Positions 44,690 through 55,325 of a stretch of DNA of 64,000 nt are shown here, in pieces. Where the stretch lies: contig CM057841.1 of the NCBI GenBank assembly GCA_030068075.1, forward strand, positions 40,775,030 through 40,839,029. The letters run 5' to 3'. The position numbers and the translations under genes were made by a program. Numbering within the stretch: the stretch's first letter is position 1; every line of letters starts with the position of its first letter. The notes under the pieces were generated by a model. The model made no database searches. It saw only the letters and a list, made by a program, of their open reading frames with translations, and was not told the origin of the DNA. Origin of the DNA: Paguma larvata (Eukaryota > Chordata > Mammalia > Carnivora > Viverridae).

Positions 44690-44960
44690 ATTTGTGATTG
44701 AAGTCAGCTGAAGAACAAGCTCAGTATGAAGTACATGGGGGTATTTAAATGCAAAGGGGGCAAACCCCATTCCATCCTGATCATAGCCAGAAAGCTATGC
44801 TCAGTTTGGGGAGCCATAGTCAGGAAAACCATTGAAGAAGCTGACTGGTATCCTGGAGAAGTCAATAAAATGGTGAATGGTGTGCCAACTATGTCCTGTT
44901 TGGAAAAGATGGTGGTACCATTGCCATCCAGCCAGCCAGAATGAGTGAAGTATGGACCAA
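44690..44960 (+). pseudogene. Possible coding-sequence relic, unidentified
   Basis: A 72-codon open frame (44726-44944) has a non-repetitive, protein-like composition (PHSILIIARKLCSVWGAIVR). In its last third a neighbouring frame looks more protein-like, as if a small indel shifted the frame. No domain is recognised, there is no poly-A tail, and upstream and downstream sequence offers no exon signals. It may be a retrocopy, an old transposon ORF or chance. I do not assign a function. Confidence 0.2.
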
Positions 44961-45019
44961 AGGTTAAGGACAATGAGCAAGAACCAGGAAAATGATGCAG
45001 TGATCACACAAGGAAAGAA

Positions 45020-45365
45020 CATCCACTTTGAAGCCAGATGGCCTGGCTAATCATCCTAGCTATGTGGTTTCTGGAGATTCCTACACACCCAGACCATGAA
45101 CTCAGTTACAAAAGGAAAGGATGGGGTGCCTAGGTGGCTCGGTTGGGCATCTGATTTTGGCTCAGGTCATGATCTTCTGGTTTGTGAGTTCGAGCCCCAC
45201 ATTGGGCTCTGTGCTGATAGCTCTGTCTCAAAAGTAAATAAACATATAAACAAAAAGGGAAAGAAATGATCTCTACATCCCTAGGCTTACAGGTACAACA
45301 GTAGGATTGTTGAAGATAATGTATAGAAAGGCAACGTGCATGGAAGACCCTCAATACTATTTGGT
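45020..45365 (+). repeat. MIR, sense, split by a SINE
   Basis: The left part ('ttgaagccagatggcctggctaatcatcctagctatgtgg') and right part ('aggattgttgaagataatgtatagaaaggcaacgtgc') are 5' and 3' halves of one MIR, separated by the SINE at 45123-45251. Confidence 0.68.
45123..45251 (+). mobile_element. CAN-SINE, sense, internally shortened
   Basis: Head 'ggggtgcctaggtggctcgg', B-box GTTCGAGCCC and 'gggctctgtgctgatagctc' are followed directly by 'tgtctcaaaagtaaataaac'; the CT-rich body is missing. Imperfect TSD ACAAAAGGAAAGGATG (about 45108-45122) versus AAAAAGGGAAAGAAATG (about 45252-45268). Confidence 0.9.
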
Positions 45366-45998
45366 GTTAAACTCAGAAGTTTGGACTTTGGCTTTATTTT
45401 AAAAGGAGGTGTCCATCAATGGAATGCCTTACCTTGGAAAACAGCAAGCCTCCTATCTTAGTTTTCCTTCAAGGGCTGGATGATTACTCAAAAGAGGTAT
45501 CAGAGAACATTTGGCCATATGTGGGAAGCTGGCCACAGTGTCCTCTAACTTCCCTTTGGTCCCTAAGAGATTGCACTGAGAACTCCCTTCAGAAGCTCCC
45601 ACACTGTCTCCCTTACTTGCCCCTCCCCGCATCCTAGAATCCCAGAGTGGCCCAGCTCTCAATAAGCATTAGGATTGCTTTAGCATAGGACAAATCCTCC
45701 AGAGTTCCAAGTTCCGTGGCCAGCAGTCCATGCACATTCAGACTTTGAAGTTGCGCGTTCAGCTCTCCTCTCCCCCCTCCACCACCAGTATAGAGCATCT
45801 TGGTTGAGATTTAAAATATTTTCAAAATTCATGTATGCAGAAAATGTTGTCTATCAGACAAATGTCTGTACATGAAAGGAACTATGAACATTTAATATTC
45901 TACACCAAATGTTGAAACCAAAATTCAAGGGCATTTTGTTCTTTGAATCAGAGATGTTGTCATGTCTCTTCTTCTCTCTTCTACTTTTGTGTTAAGAG
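45366..45998. other. Unique sequence
   Basis: Nothing recognised. Confidence 0.4.
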
Positions 45999-46235
45999 TT
46001 ACAGTTAAACAGGGAGCAGGAGCTCTTTGTAAGGGGATTCAGTTTAAATTTCAGGTTCATGACTTACCAGCTCTGCAACCTTGAGCAAGTCATTTAACCT
46101 CTCTGAACTTGAATCTCCATATACAAAATGAAAGTAATAGTATTTACCTTTGGGGGATGTTGCGAGAATTAAATAAGATGAAATGAGTGCTGGTGCCTGC
46201 AGCAAGTAGGAAATTAATACATATTAATGTATTAA
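45999..46235 (+). repeat. MIR, sense, full length
   Basis: One of the clearest MIRs here: 'gggagcaggagctctttg', 'tttcaggttcatgacttaccagctctgcaaccttgagcaagtcatttaacctctctgaac' in successive blocks, 'gagaattaaataagatg' and 'gctggtgcctgcagcaagtagg'. Confidence 0.92.
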
Positions 46236-47844
46236 TTTTTTCTTACTCGTTGATTTCTTTGAGCTGTTACCATGAAACTGAAAAGGAGGCATCATTTTTT
46301 CCCATCTTTGTGTCTCTCCCAAGACAGACATCTGAATTGTGCTTTGTCAGGAGAAATAGCATTTAGGGATTTGAGTCTTCATAGAGGAGGGAAATGTAAC
46401 TTCCTTCACTTGCATTGTTTTGTTTGTCTATTCTTTTAAATTTTTCTCCTGGATGCTGCGGCTGTTAGTACTCATCTCAAGGCATATACATGCTCTCTGA
46501 ACTGCTTAATATCAGAACCCCATTTTTTTGGCAGGACACTTTGCCTTCTTGGGGAAAAATAATGGGGCAGCCAAATGCTGTCATGCACTTGCATTCTGGC
46601 CCAAGAGGTGTATACAGGAATGGTGTAGACTGATTCATACTTAAAGAGACCCAGATTAGCTGGGGGGTGCCTCCAATTTGCTCTTCTCGCCTGTCCTCCT
46701 TCTATCTTAAACCTTGTCCTTGCCAGCTGCAGCACCAGTACCAATCCTGCATCATAAAGTAACCTTGAAGACATGATAGAGCAGAAAGATAGGACTCTCT
46801 GGCCCCACAGAAAGGAGCCACCATGACTTTTTAACTTCTCAGTCTTATGCTTCTTTCACCTAGTAGAGAAATGAGGCTGTATCTTGGGTTCAGCCACTAC
46901 TATTGATTTTCCCTCTTGTTTGTAGCCAACTCTAATGCTAACCAAGAAGCACAGTATGTGGGGGGAGGTGGGTGTTCCAGGGAGAAGAGTGTTGGAAACA
47001 AAGGTTCTTGATCCACTTTCCCTAAAAGGAGTTGGTCAACTTTTCTCATAGGAGGTGGCACAAGTGGGGGTGTGGTGGCAGTATAGTTCTGTGTCATAGA
47101 GCAGAACAGTCTGGGAGAGGCAAATAACTCATACATTCATCAAGAATTGTCACAGAGATCACTGTGGATGCCATCGCTGTATAGATCTGGAGCAATTACT
47201 CTAGCTCGAGTTGAAAGCGGGTCCAGGAAGGCTTTGCCAGGAAGGTGTCTGTGCTTGATATAGAAGGATAATGGGCTTCAGCCATGTTGAAGAAAGGACC
47301 TGCATTCCAAGGTCTGCAGCCCTGACTGACATGCCCCACACCCCGTGGCTGAGTACCGTGTCATCACTAATAACTTCTCCCTAGTCTTGATGTTTGTTCA
47401 CATCTGCCACAATTTAAATCTGGCTCAAAGGCCACTCAAAATCCCAGCCACTCAGTCAGCATTGGATACAGGCAAGTGAACCCTTGGGGAAATCTGCATG
47501 TGGCAATTACCAGTTTAATCTCAACAGCCTTGTGATTTGGGAAGCACTCTTCCATGTAACTGTCAAAGAAGAATTGCTTCCATACAGCCCGTGGTGGGTA
47601 TGGGCAAATGCTTAGGGTATCGTGACTAGGCAGAAGCTCTAAGTGCCCTCCCAAGATGGCAGCCCAGCGCTCAGCAGGCAGAGAGTTTGAACCTCACTGC
47701 CAAGAGGGCCAGGACCCTGAGAGGTACAATAATGAGTTCAGTAGGTAACCAGGCAAGAATGATCAGCAATTTAAGACATAATAGATTTATTTTTTTACTG
47801 TTTGCCTTTAGGGACGAACAGGAACATCAGAGGAAGAAAGAGTT
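46236..47844. other. Unique sequence
   Basis: About 1.6 kb without recognisable gene or repeat. Open frames up to 100 codons (46472-46774 minus) show no family features. A CCAAGATGGCAGC word at 47652 matches a YY1-type motif, without other promoter signs. Confidence 0.4.
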
Positions 47845-48310
47845 GAGGTTGACATTTATCAAGCACCTACTATATGCCAGACTATTATTTTATGCATTTA
47901 ACATACATTGTCTTATTGAATCATCACAGTAACCTGTTTAAAGGATATATTGGAACTCACATTATGTAAATGAGAATTACAGTTACAAAAAGATTATGAG
48001 AATCCACAATTATGAAAGCTTGCCCAAGGTCACATAGGCAATCAAGGATTTAGGATTCCACTCCAGGGGCACCTGGGTGACTCAATCCGTTGAGCGTCTG
48101 ACTTCGGCTCAGGTCATGACCTCACGGTTCGTGAATTCAAACCCCGCATCAGGCTCTGTGCTGACAGCTCAGAGCCTGGAATCTGCTTTGGATTCTGTGT
48201 CTCCCCCTCTCTCTGCCCGGCCCCATCTCACTCTCTCTCTGTCTCTCTCAAAAATAAATAAACATTAAAAAAAATAAAAAAATAAAAAAGGATTCGATTC
48301 CAGTCTCCCT
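47845..48310 (-). repeat. MIR, antisense, split by a SINE
   Basis: 'gacatttatcaagcacctactatatgccag', 'tcttattgaatcatcacagtaacc', 'cttgcccaaggtcacataggcaatc' and 'aggatt' continue after the SINE with 'gattccagtctccctgcc'. Confidence 0.87.
48067..48288 (+). mobile_element. CAN-SINE, sense, inside MIR, 15-bp TSD
   Basis: Full-length sense SINE from GGGCACCTGGGTGACTCAAT to an AAATAAATAAACATT tail. TSD AGGATTCCACTCCAG (48052-48066) versus AGGATTCGATTCCAG (48289-48303), two mismatches. Confidence 0.96.
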
Positions 48311-49054
48311 GCCTCCCCTACCCAAATCCCACACTGCCCCCTCACACCAAAACAGATTTCATACCAGGCTCCAATTCGAACTAACTCCATAAGGCAGAGA
48401 GACCACACTTTTATGAGTAAAGACAGGATGGAGGGGAGGGTAATAATGATGATGCACTAGCTTTGTTTCTTGGTGTTCCTCTACCAGGAGCTGTGGAGAT
48501 TTTCCCTGGTGGAGAACAGCTACCTGACAAGATATATTTACTGGAAATGTTTCATATTCCCTTCCCAAAGGGACAAATGTAGCTTCTGGTCTCTAACTAG
48601 GAGAAATAATTATGTATGTTTCCTGTTTGTCCTCTGCCCAATAGTGTTTGCCAAACTGTTTGCTAATTACCTCAGAAACAACAGGTCCTCAACAGAAACT
48701 AAAAAAGTGATCTATTATCTAGATATCTTTTCACTCTGGGTTAGAGAAGAAAAGAGAAACACACCGTATATCCTCAGTTAATGGGCAACCAAACAGATGA
48801 CTTGGCAGAGAACAGGAGAAAGGACAAAAAATATCCTCTCTCTGCCACAGGAAATACATAAACCAAAACAAAACTCAATATCACTGTCAAATGCTCCTGA
48901 GTGCTCCCCTGAAGGGACAAACTCACACTCCAGGTTTGGCTATGTAATAAACTTGAAAGCTTTCTTTCCTTTGCCCCTAAATTATCCAGAGCTGTTTCAT
49001 CTCTCTTCCTCAGAAGAATCTTGACAACCCCTTTGGCACCTGGGAGATGGCCAG
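48311..49054. other. Unique sequence
   Basis: Nothing recognised; frames of 103 codons (plus) and 148 codons (minus, reaching into the next MIR) have no family features. Confidence 0.4.
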
Positions 49055-49225
49055 GTACAGCAGGAAGAACACGGAATTTCAAATCATTAGACCGGAGATT
49101 AGATCTGGCCCTGCCACTTACTACCTGTGTAACCTCAGGCGAGTCATCCTTAGGAGTCTTACAAGACTGTTGAGAGGAGCAAACAAGAAATATGTACGTG
49201 TAAGCATTTTGCAAACTCACAGGCT
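49055..49225 (+). repeat. MIR, sense
   Basis: 'aagaacacggaatttcaaatcattagaccggag', 'ctggccctgccacttactacctgtgtaacctcaggcgagtc' and 'gaggagcaaacaag' follow MIR in order. Confidence 0.78.
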
Positions 49226-49344
49226 ACTCGACTCTATAATTTAAAAGGAAAAAAGTAAACATTGATGGGTCATGTCATTAAGATATAGAAAGTGGAAGTC
49301 ACAGTCACAGAAGAATGTTAATGATAAATAGAATCACATTCCAC

Positions 49345-49525
49345 ATTCAATGAGCACCTCCTGATTGCCAGCTCTTCTTCCAGGGAGGTGCTATTTGCAT
49401 GCCCATTTCACAGATGAAGAGGCTGCCATTCAGATAAGGTGATTTACTCATGGTTACAGAGCTGGTAAATGGCTGTTTGGATTTAGATACTAGTTGGTCT
49501 GACCCCAATGCCCAAGTACCTATCC
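49345..49525 (-). repeat. MIR, antisense
   Basis: 'caatgagcacctcctgattgccagc', 'gcccatttcacagatgaagaggctg', 'catggttacagagctggtaaatgg' and 'agttggtctgaccccaatgcc' are reverse MIR. With 49055-49225 it forms an inverted MIR pair. Confidence 0.83.
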
Positions 49526-49879
49526 CCAGTACCACATTAGCATTTTCATCAAAATTCAAATAAAAACTCAATGTCAGCTGACACCAGTGACACAGCATGA
49601 AATAAATATAGCTGGATGCCATTGGCAATGTTCAACAGCTGGCTCATCTCTTGACTGGCACAACACCTAGATGGAGGTTGGGATGGATTGCTCTCAATTT
49701 GTCTGTCTTCTCTCACAATGCTCCCCTTGGAGTGAGGTCACCTCTGCTCAGTGGACACAGAAGGAAACTAACAAGCATATTGGAGAAAGAAGGCAACCTG
49801 TGATTGATTCTGAATGTGTCTTCTTCTCACATGCAAGTTGCTCCATTAAAATTCTCAGGTTTAAAATTCATTCATTTTA

Positions 49880-50097
49880 GGGGCGCCTGGGTGGCTCAGT
49901 CAGTTAGGCATCAATCTTCAGCTCAGGTCATGATCTCACAGTCTGTGAATTCGAGCCCCGTGTCGGGCTCTGTACTGACAGCTCAGAGCCTGAAGCCTGC
50001 TTCGATTCTGTGTCTCCCTCTCTCTCTGCTCCTCCCCTGCTTGCACTCTGTCTCTCTCTGTCTCTCTCTCTCTCAAAAAAAATCAAAAAAATGTTTT
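49880..50097 (+). mobile_element. CAN-SINE, sense, 15-bp TSD
   Basis: Head GGGGCGCCTGGGTGGCTCAG, B-box 'attcgagccccgtgtcggg' and a long CT tract before the A tail. TSD AATTCATTCATTTTA (49865-49879) versus AATCCATTCATTTTA (50098-50112), one mismatch. Confidence 0.96.
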
Positions 50098-50340
50098 AAT
50101 CCATTCATTTTATACAAAGATAAAATAAGTGCATGTGAAAATTGGTGACTTTTGAGTCACATGTGTGGACTTGTTATTGTATTGTGCCAATATCCTGCTT
50201 TCGACAATGCAAAGTGGTTCTATAACATGCCACCATTAGAGGCGGTCTGGGGAATGTGTACACGGGATCTCTCTGTACTATTTTTGGAACCTAATATGTA
50301 CTCTTTCATTTCATGATACTTTCCCTCCTTATTCCTTTTT

Positions 50341-50538
50341 CTTATGTCTATTTTTGAAAGAGAGAGAGAGAGTTGCAGTGGGGAAGGGTCAGAGAGAGAG
50401 GGAGACACAGAATCTGAAGCAGGTTCCAGGCTCTGAGCTGTCAGCACAGAGCCCGACGTGGGACTCGAACTCACAGACTGTGAGATCATGACCTGAGCCA
50501 AAGTCTGATGCTTAACCAACTGAGCCACCCAGGCGCCA
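50341..50538 (-). mobile_element. CAN-SINE, antisense
   Basis: Antisense SINE from 'ctatttttgaaagagagag' to 'gagccacccaggcgcc', with CpGs kept in 'gcccgacgtggg'. The tail is short and the TSD unclear. Inverted relative to the SINE 240 bp upstream. Confidence 0.94.
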
Positions 50539-50559
50539 GTCCCCCCTTGTTCTTATCTG

Positions 50560-50780
50560 AGTGTCCCAGCCCCCTTCACTATTCTCATTAATACCTGATA
50601 CTTACCTTGATCTTGGCACTTAAAGCCTGCTGAAATTTCTTCCATTATCTTTTATACCTTATCGCTAGACTCTGAACTCATAGAAGGCAGGGATATTTCC
50701 TTTATGCACTATATCTCAGGTGACTGTATGGAGCCTGGTCCATAAAGTTTTGCTGAATATATACAAGAATAGATGAGTAA
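50560..50780 (+). repeat. L2 3' end, sense
   Basis: 'ttataccttatcgctagactctgaactcatagaaggcagggatatttcc' in successive blocks, 'tggagcctggtccataaagttttgctgaat' give the L2 3' terminus. Confidence 0.78.
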
Positions 50781-51558
50781 GCTATAATAAATATAGTTAG
50801 CTTGCTAGTAAGAAACCTGTGGATAACTCACCAGGGAGACACAGGGTAATGTTGCTGTAGTTTCAGGGGCTGCTGCATGATGCCCAGGCTGTTCCCAGAG
50901 GCCCCCTTCTGCAGGTCATTTCACTTACCTGGTATGTCAGGTGCATAATGGGAAGTACAAATGGTAGGAACTGAAAGTAAGTAAAAAGCCTTTCTCACAC
51001 ACATAGTTCCACCAGAGATTTGTGCAGCAATTTTCGAAGTGAAATAGAAGGGGGAAATTGATGAGATAAAATATAAAATCAGAGGGAAAAAAAAACCTTT
51101 TCTTTTGTATCATATGGACTCTTGCAGTTACAGTTATTGGGAAATGAATGTTCCTATTTTCTTGGAAGAGTCATATGGCACTGGGCATGTCACCAAGGTG
51201 CAATTTGATCAGCATTAAGGGATGCTGTAGGCTTTGGGGTTCAGAATGGAATTTTAACAGAAACAATAAAACAGTTGTGATGGACCTTTTCTAACTTCAT
51301 CAAGTGAAATATCCGTCCTGGAGTCGAAAATGTGACTCCTGGCTTATCAGTGCACAATTATACAGATGCCTAGTGATCAAAATAAGCTCCAGACCAGTTG
51401 ATGAGTCTCGGGTACATTCTACACCATACTTTTTCTGTTTTTCAGGCTTATTTGACTTACCTTTATTTCTTTCACATATTAACTTTAAAATCAGAACACT
51501 ACTGGTTTGGCAGATGGAAAGCTTGATGTAGTTGTCATTGCTGATCCATATATATATT
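50781..51558. other. Unique sequence
   Basis: No gene or repeat recognised. A polypyrimidine-CAG at 51425-51446 resembles an acceptor, but no donor at exon distance supports it. Confidence 0.4.
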
Positions 51559-51576
51559 AAAAGTTGCAGAATGAGG

Positions 51577-51787
51577 GGGATGCCTGGGTGGCTTAGTCCA
51601 TTAAGCATCTGACTCTTGATCTCGGCTCAGGTCATGATCTCGTGGTCTGTGAGTTTGAACCCCACATTGGACTCTGCACTGAGAGCGTATAGCCTGCTTG
51701 GGATTCTGTCCCCCAATCTCTTCCCCTCTACTGCTTGCTACTTATCTCTCTCTCTCAAAATAAATAAACATTTTAAAAATGTTGTTA
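51577..51787 (+). mobile_element. CAN-SINE, sense, 18-bp TSD
   Basis: Sense SINE starting 'ggggatgcctgggtggctta', with an older-type 'tgactcttgatctcggctcag' block. TSD AAAAGTTGCAGAATGAGG (51559-51576) versus AAAATTTGCAGAATGAGG (51788-51805), one mismatch. Confidence 0.95.
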
Positions 51788-51805
51788 AAAATTTGCAGAA
51801 TGAGG

Positions 51806-52517
51806 ATCGGTAGCTCAGGCATTCCCCATTGCAATAATGCTACAGTCTTTCAAAAAATGTATCACCAGTGGCGTTGGTATCAGAAAGACCAGATATCGAT
51901 AGCTTTGAATTGAATAGTGAACCTGAAAATTTTTACTTTGAATGTGAAAAAGTTTTATTAGTACCTTAATCAATTAATTTCACTTAAAAAAATAAACGCA
52001 TAAGAGTTATATGTGGCAAGAGCTTACATCTAAATAAGTCCAAAGGAGCTCTTTCAGTGAGTTTTTTTTTAAAAACTCAGAGTGATAAGAAATTACTGTG
52101 TCATAGTTTAATTGAAAGCAATTTTTCTTTTTTAGTTGTATATATAATGAAGATATCCCTTAAAATTGACGGTTCCTGGATACAATGAAATAAATTGTGT
52201 TCTGGTACAAGTGTCAGAATTCAAGTTTATAAAATATATTCCCAAATCAATTATGTAAAACCAATTAGAGGAGTGACCTTAAACCACTTTCTGCAAGCAA
52301 TTACTGTCAATATCCAATATTTAGAAAGAGAAAAGTTTTTGAGATTTTATTTCATTGAAAATAGAAATTCAAATGATATATAGCAAAAGTGGAAATTACC
52401 CATGTTACATTGAAGATTCCCCCAAAAAGTTAATAATAACCTAGTAAATGTATCTCCTGAGTCCCCTGACCACAGGGATCCGGCTCTCCACTGGGAGGAG
52501 TAGCACATGGCTCCATT
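51806..52517. other. Unique AT-rich sequence
   Basis: Nothing recognised. Confidence 0.4.
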
Positions 52518-52534
52518 AACTAGGACTGTCCTTG

Positions 52535-52654
52535 CTTTTTTAATTACTATTAGGTTTTTTATTTTAATTCCAGTATAGGTAACATACAGTGTTATATTAG
52601 TTTCAGGTATAAAATATCGTGATTCAACAATTCCATACATTACTCAGTGCTTAT
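52535..52654 (-). mobile_element. L1 3'-end insertion, antisense, 17-bp TSD
   Basis: About 120 bp of carnivore L1 3' end ('ccagtataggtaacatacagtgttatattagtttcagg', 'gattcaacaattccatacattactcagtgc'). TSD AACTAGGACTGTCCTTG (52518-52534) versus AATTAGGATTGTCTTTG (52655-52671): three differences, all C to T. Confidence 0.9.
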
Positions 52655-52702
52655 AATTAGGATTGTCTTTGAATCAAAATCTTCAGGTTTCAAAAGTTGA
52701 AG

Positions 52703-52924
52703 GGCAGGGCACCTGAGTGGCTCAGTTGGTTAAACGTCCAACCCTTGGTTTTGGCTCGGGTCTTGATCTTGCAGTTGGTGGATTCAAGCCCAGTGTCAGG
52801 CTCTGTGCTGACAGCGTGGAGCTTGCTTGAGATTCTCTGCCTCCCTCTCTCTTTGCCCTTCCCCAGCTTGCTCTCCCTTTCTCACTCTCTCTCTCTCAAA
52901 AAGTATATAAACATTTTTAAAAAC
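52703..52924 (+). mobile_element. CAN-SINE, sense, 13-bp TSD
   Basis: Head 'gggcacctgagtggctcagttgg', body with 'gagcttgcttgagattctctgcc' (older subfamily word), CT tract and tail. TSD TCAAAAGTTGAAG (52690-52702) versus TCAAAAGTAAAAG (52925-52937). Confidence 0.94.
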
Positions 52925-53169
52925 TCAAAAGTAAAAGAACATGTAAACAGAGCTCTTCACTGTACAGATGAAGCAATTGTCACAAGGTTGATTCTGATGC
53001 TTAAGTCACTCACAAGTTGTTCTCAATTTAAGACTGCGCTTACACACCAGAAACATGAAAGAAAAATATACATTCAAAAATAACATAAATATCAGCTGGA
53101 TCATGGATCGTCAAAAGATCTCAGTCCACTTCAATATCCATTAAGTATCTTCTTGTTGTTGGTACCTTA

Positions 53170-53315
53170 CCTAGAGGATCCTCACAAACCCTATTGCCCA
53201 GCCTCAAATATGAGGAAACTGAAGCCTAAAGGTTACAGTGCTTTGTCCAAGGTCACATGGCTAATGGGAGCAGTGAGAACCAAATCAGGTTCTGTGATAT
53301 CCACATATCACTCTC
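53170..53315 (-). repeat. MIR, antisense
   Basis: 'ggatcctcacaaaccctattgccc', 'atgaggaaactgaagcctaaaggttac' and 'tccaaggtcacatggctaatggg' are reverse MIR. Confidence 0.8.
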
Positions 53316-53624
53316 TTTCTGTCGTAGGACATGGACTCAAGGTATAACCATGGAAGAAATGTTCCGCTCTTCTGAAACTGACACTCTCAAAGGAAAGAGC
53401 AAATATGAAGATACATAGTTAAATGCATGTGATCTAGTGCTTCATAAAGGTCTGGACACCAGAGGTCTATTCCTCTATACCCTTGCTTATAGCTGGAGTG
53501 GTCCCCTCCCCCTATCTACCACAACATTTTCCATGGTTCACTCCTACTCATGAATTAAGCTACAACAGAAGCATCAGTTCATAAAGAAGAACTCTTATTA
53601 CCTATTACCAGCTTCTTACTTTCT
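53316..53624. other. Unique sequence
   Basis: Nothing recognised. Confidence 0.4.
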
Positions 53625-53785
53625 GCTCCCCTAGACCCCACGTTTCCTTTTATCATTGCATTTATGTCATTAAATATCAGTATCAAACAGGCCATTAGAT
53701 AGTGAGCTCCCCAAGGTCAGGTAACGGCCTTTATATCTTTAGATCCCCAAGGCTAGCACTGATACAGGACTGTTAAACGAATCCA
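53625..53785 (+). repeat. L2 3' end, sense
   Basis: 'ttttatcattgcatttatgtcattaaat', 'agatagtgagctccccaaggtcagg' and 'atccccaaggctagcactgatacagg' match the L2 3' end. Confidence 0.7.
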
Positions 53786-54294
53786 TACCTCATGTGGATT
53801 GCTAAAATTTACTTGTTCCCTCTAAAGCAGATATCCTTTGCTTCTCTCCACTAGTAACCACAATCGAAATATTTTAAGTGGTGGGGCATATGACGAAGAA
53901 AGCAGTCTATATCTCTTTGTTAAAATTTGAATAACTAATTCCCCCAAACACATAATAGAAACAAAGCTGGGGACAGTCTGTGAAAGGTACTGAAAATCTG
54001 CATCCATGTGTCATGCAACTTAGAGAAAAGAAATCAGGATTTGGTAAACCATTACACATTATTTTTCTAAGTAGTCATACACCTCTATTGCTTGGTCTGT
54101 GCTTAGACTTCTGTGCATCACTCTTTTTCTTATAGAATGTTTTAGGATGGCAGCGTTGAGGTCAACTGAAGAGAAGTTAAGGCATGTAGGAATTGGTGAA
54201 TGAGTGGATGAGAGTGGGTTCAGGAATCTAGGATCTTCTCACATTCTCTCCTGCTTCTTTCTGGTTTTCCCCAGTAGCCTGAGATGTCTTTTAA
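53786..54294. other. Unique sequence
   Basis: Nothing recognised. Confidence 0.4.
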
Positions 54295-54308
54295 AAACAA
54301 ATCCCTCA

Positions 54309-54507
54309 GGAAACCTGGGTGGCTCAGTCAGTCAGGTGACTGACTCTTGGTTTTGGCTCAGGTTATAATCTCACAGTTCGTGGGCTCTGCGCTATCAGCA
54401 CTGAGTCTGCTTGGGATTCTCTCTCTCTCCACTCTCTGTCTCTGCCCTTCCCTGCTCACTCTATCTCTCTCTCGAAAATAAATAAACTTAAAAAAATTAA
54501 AATAAAG
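54309..54507 (+). mobile_element. CAN-SINE, first of a tandem dimer
   Basis: Sense SINE of older type ('tgactcttggttttggctcagg') with a shortened middle (B-box region deleted) and tail ending 'aaattaaaataaa'. Its left TSD AAACAAATCCCTCA (54295-54308) recurs only after the second SINE. Confidence 0.92.
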
Positions 54508-54735
54508 GAGCACCTGGGTGACTGAGTCAGTTAAGCATCTGACTTCAGTTCAGGTCATGATCTCACATGGGTTTGAGCCACGTGTTGGGCTCTGTGCTGA
54601 CAGCTCAGAGCCTGGAGCCTGCTTCTGATTCTGTGTCTCTCCTCTCTGTCGCTCCCCCACTCATGCTCTGTCTCTCTCTCTCTCAAAAATATACACTAAA
54701 AAATTAAAAAATAAATGAATAAATAAAAAAATAAA
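54508..54735 (+). mobile_element. CAN-SINE, second of a tandem dimer
   Basis: Sense SINE of younger type starting 'ggagcacctgggtgactgag' with the GAGCCTGGAGCCTGCTTCTG block. It follows the A tail of the first copy without unique DNA, and ATACAAATCCCTCA (54735-54748) closes the pair. This fits insertion of the younger copy into the A tail of the older one. Confidence 0.93.
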
Positions 54736-54774
54736 TACAAATCCCTCAACATATCACTCTTAATTATTAAAACT

Positions 54775-55325
54775 TAGGATAAACATCCCTCCAGAAAGTA
54801 CCTACCAGGCCTTGCAAGATTGCTCCCAGCCTATTGTTCTGGCTTCTTCCCCCCACAACTCTCCTCTTCTCTCACTGCACAGCAGTCACAGTGGCTCTCT
54901 CCCCTCCCTGAACATGCCTAGAACCTTCCTGACCCAAACTCCTCCTTCTAGAGCTCTTTACCCTTCTCTCTTTATCTGGCCAGCCCCTCCTCCTTCAAAT
55001 CACTGCAAGATATCACTTCCTCCAGGAAGTCCAACCTGATCCCATAGGCCTAAGTGGGATCTGTTATCAGTCCTTGTTGCATCCCATAGTTCTCCACTGG
55101 AGCACCTATTACAGATGAAATTAAGTCATTATGAATGTAATAATTAGTTGGATAACCGTCTCCTCATTTGGCCACCCCCTACGGGCAGAGACTGCCTGTC
55201 TTTTTCACTGCTCTCTCTCAGCACATGACACGGTGCCATTAATGTTCAATTCTGTTTGTTGGAAAAAAATATGTATATTTGTTGGACAAAAGAAAAGGAA
55301 TAAGTGAATGAATGAATGAATAATG
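54775..55325 (+). repeat. L2 3' region, sense, about 550 bp
   Basis: The best L2 in the window. In order: 'ctaccaggccttgcaagattgctcccagcc', 'gctctctcccctccctgaacatgcc', 'agatatcacttcctccaggaagtccaacctgatccc', 'ggcagagactgcctgtc' and the terminal GAATGAATGAATGAATAA. Confidence 0.87.

Noticed and set aside
47640..47720. Promoter at CCAAGATGGCAGC
   Set aside because: A single YY1-like word without CpG island, TATA or transcript evidence is not enough.
48774..49220. 148-codon minus-strand frame
   Set aside because: It runs through the complement of a MIR and adjacent unique DNA; no domain and no splice context.
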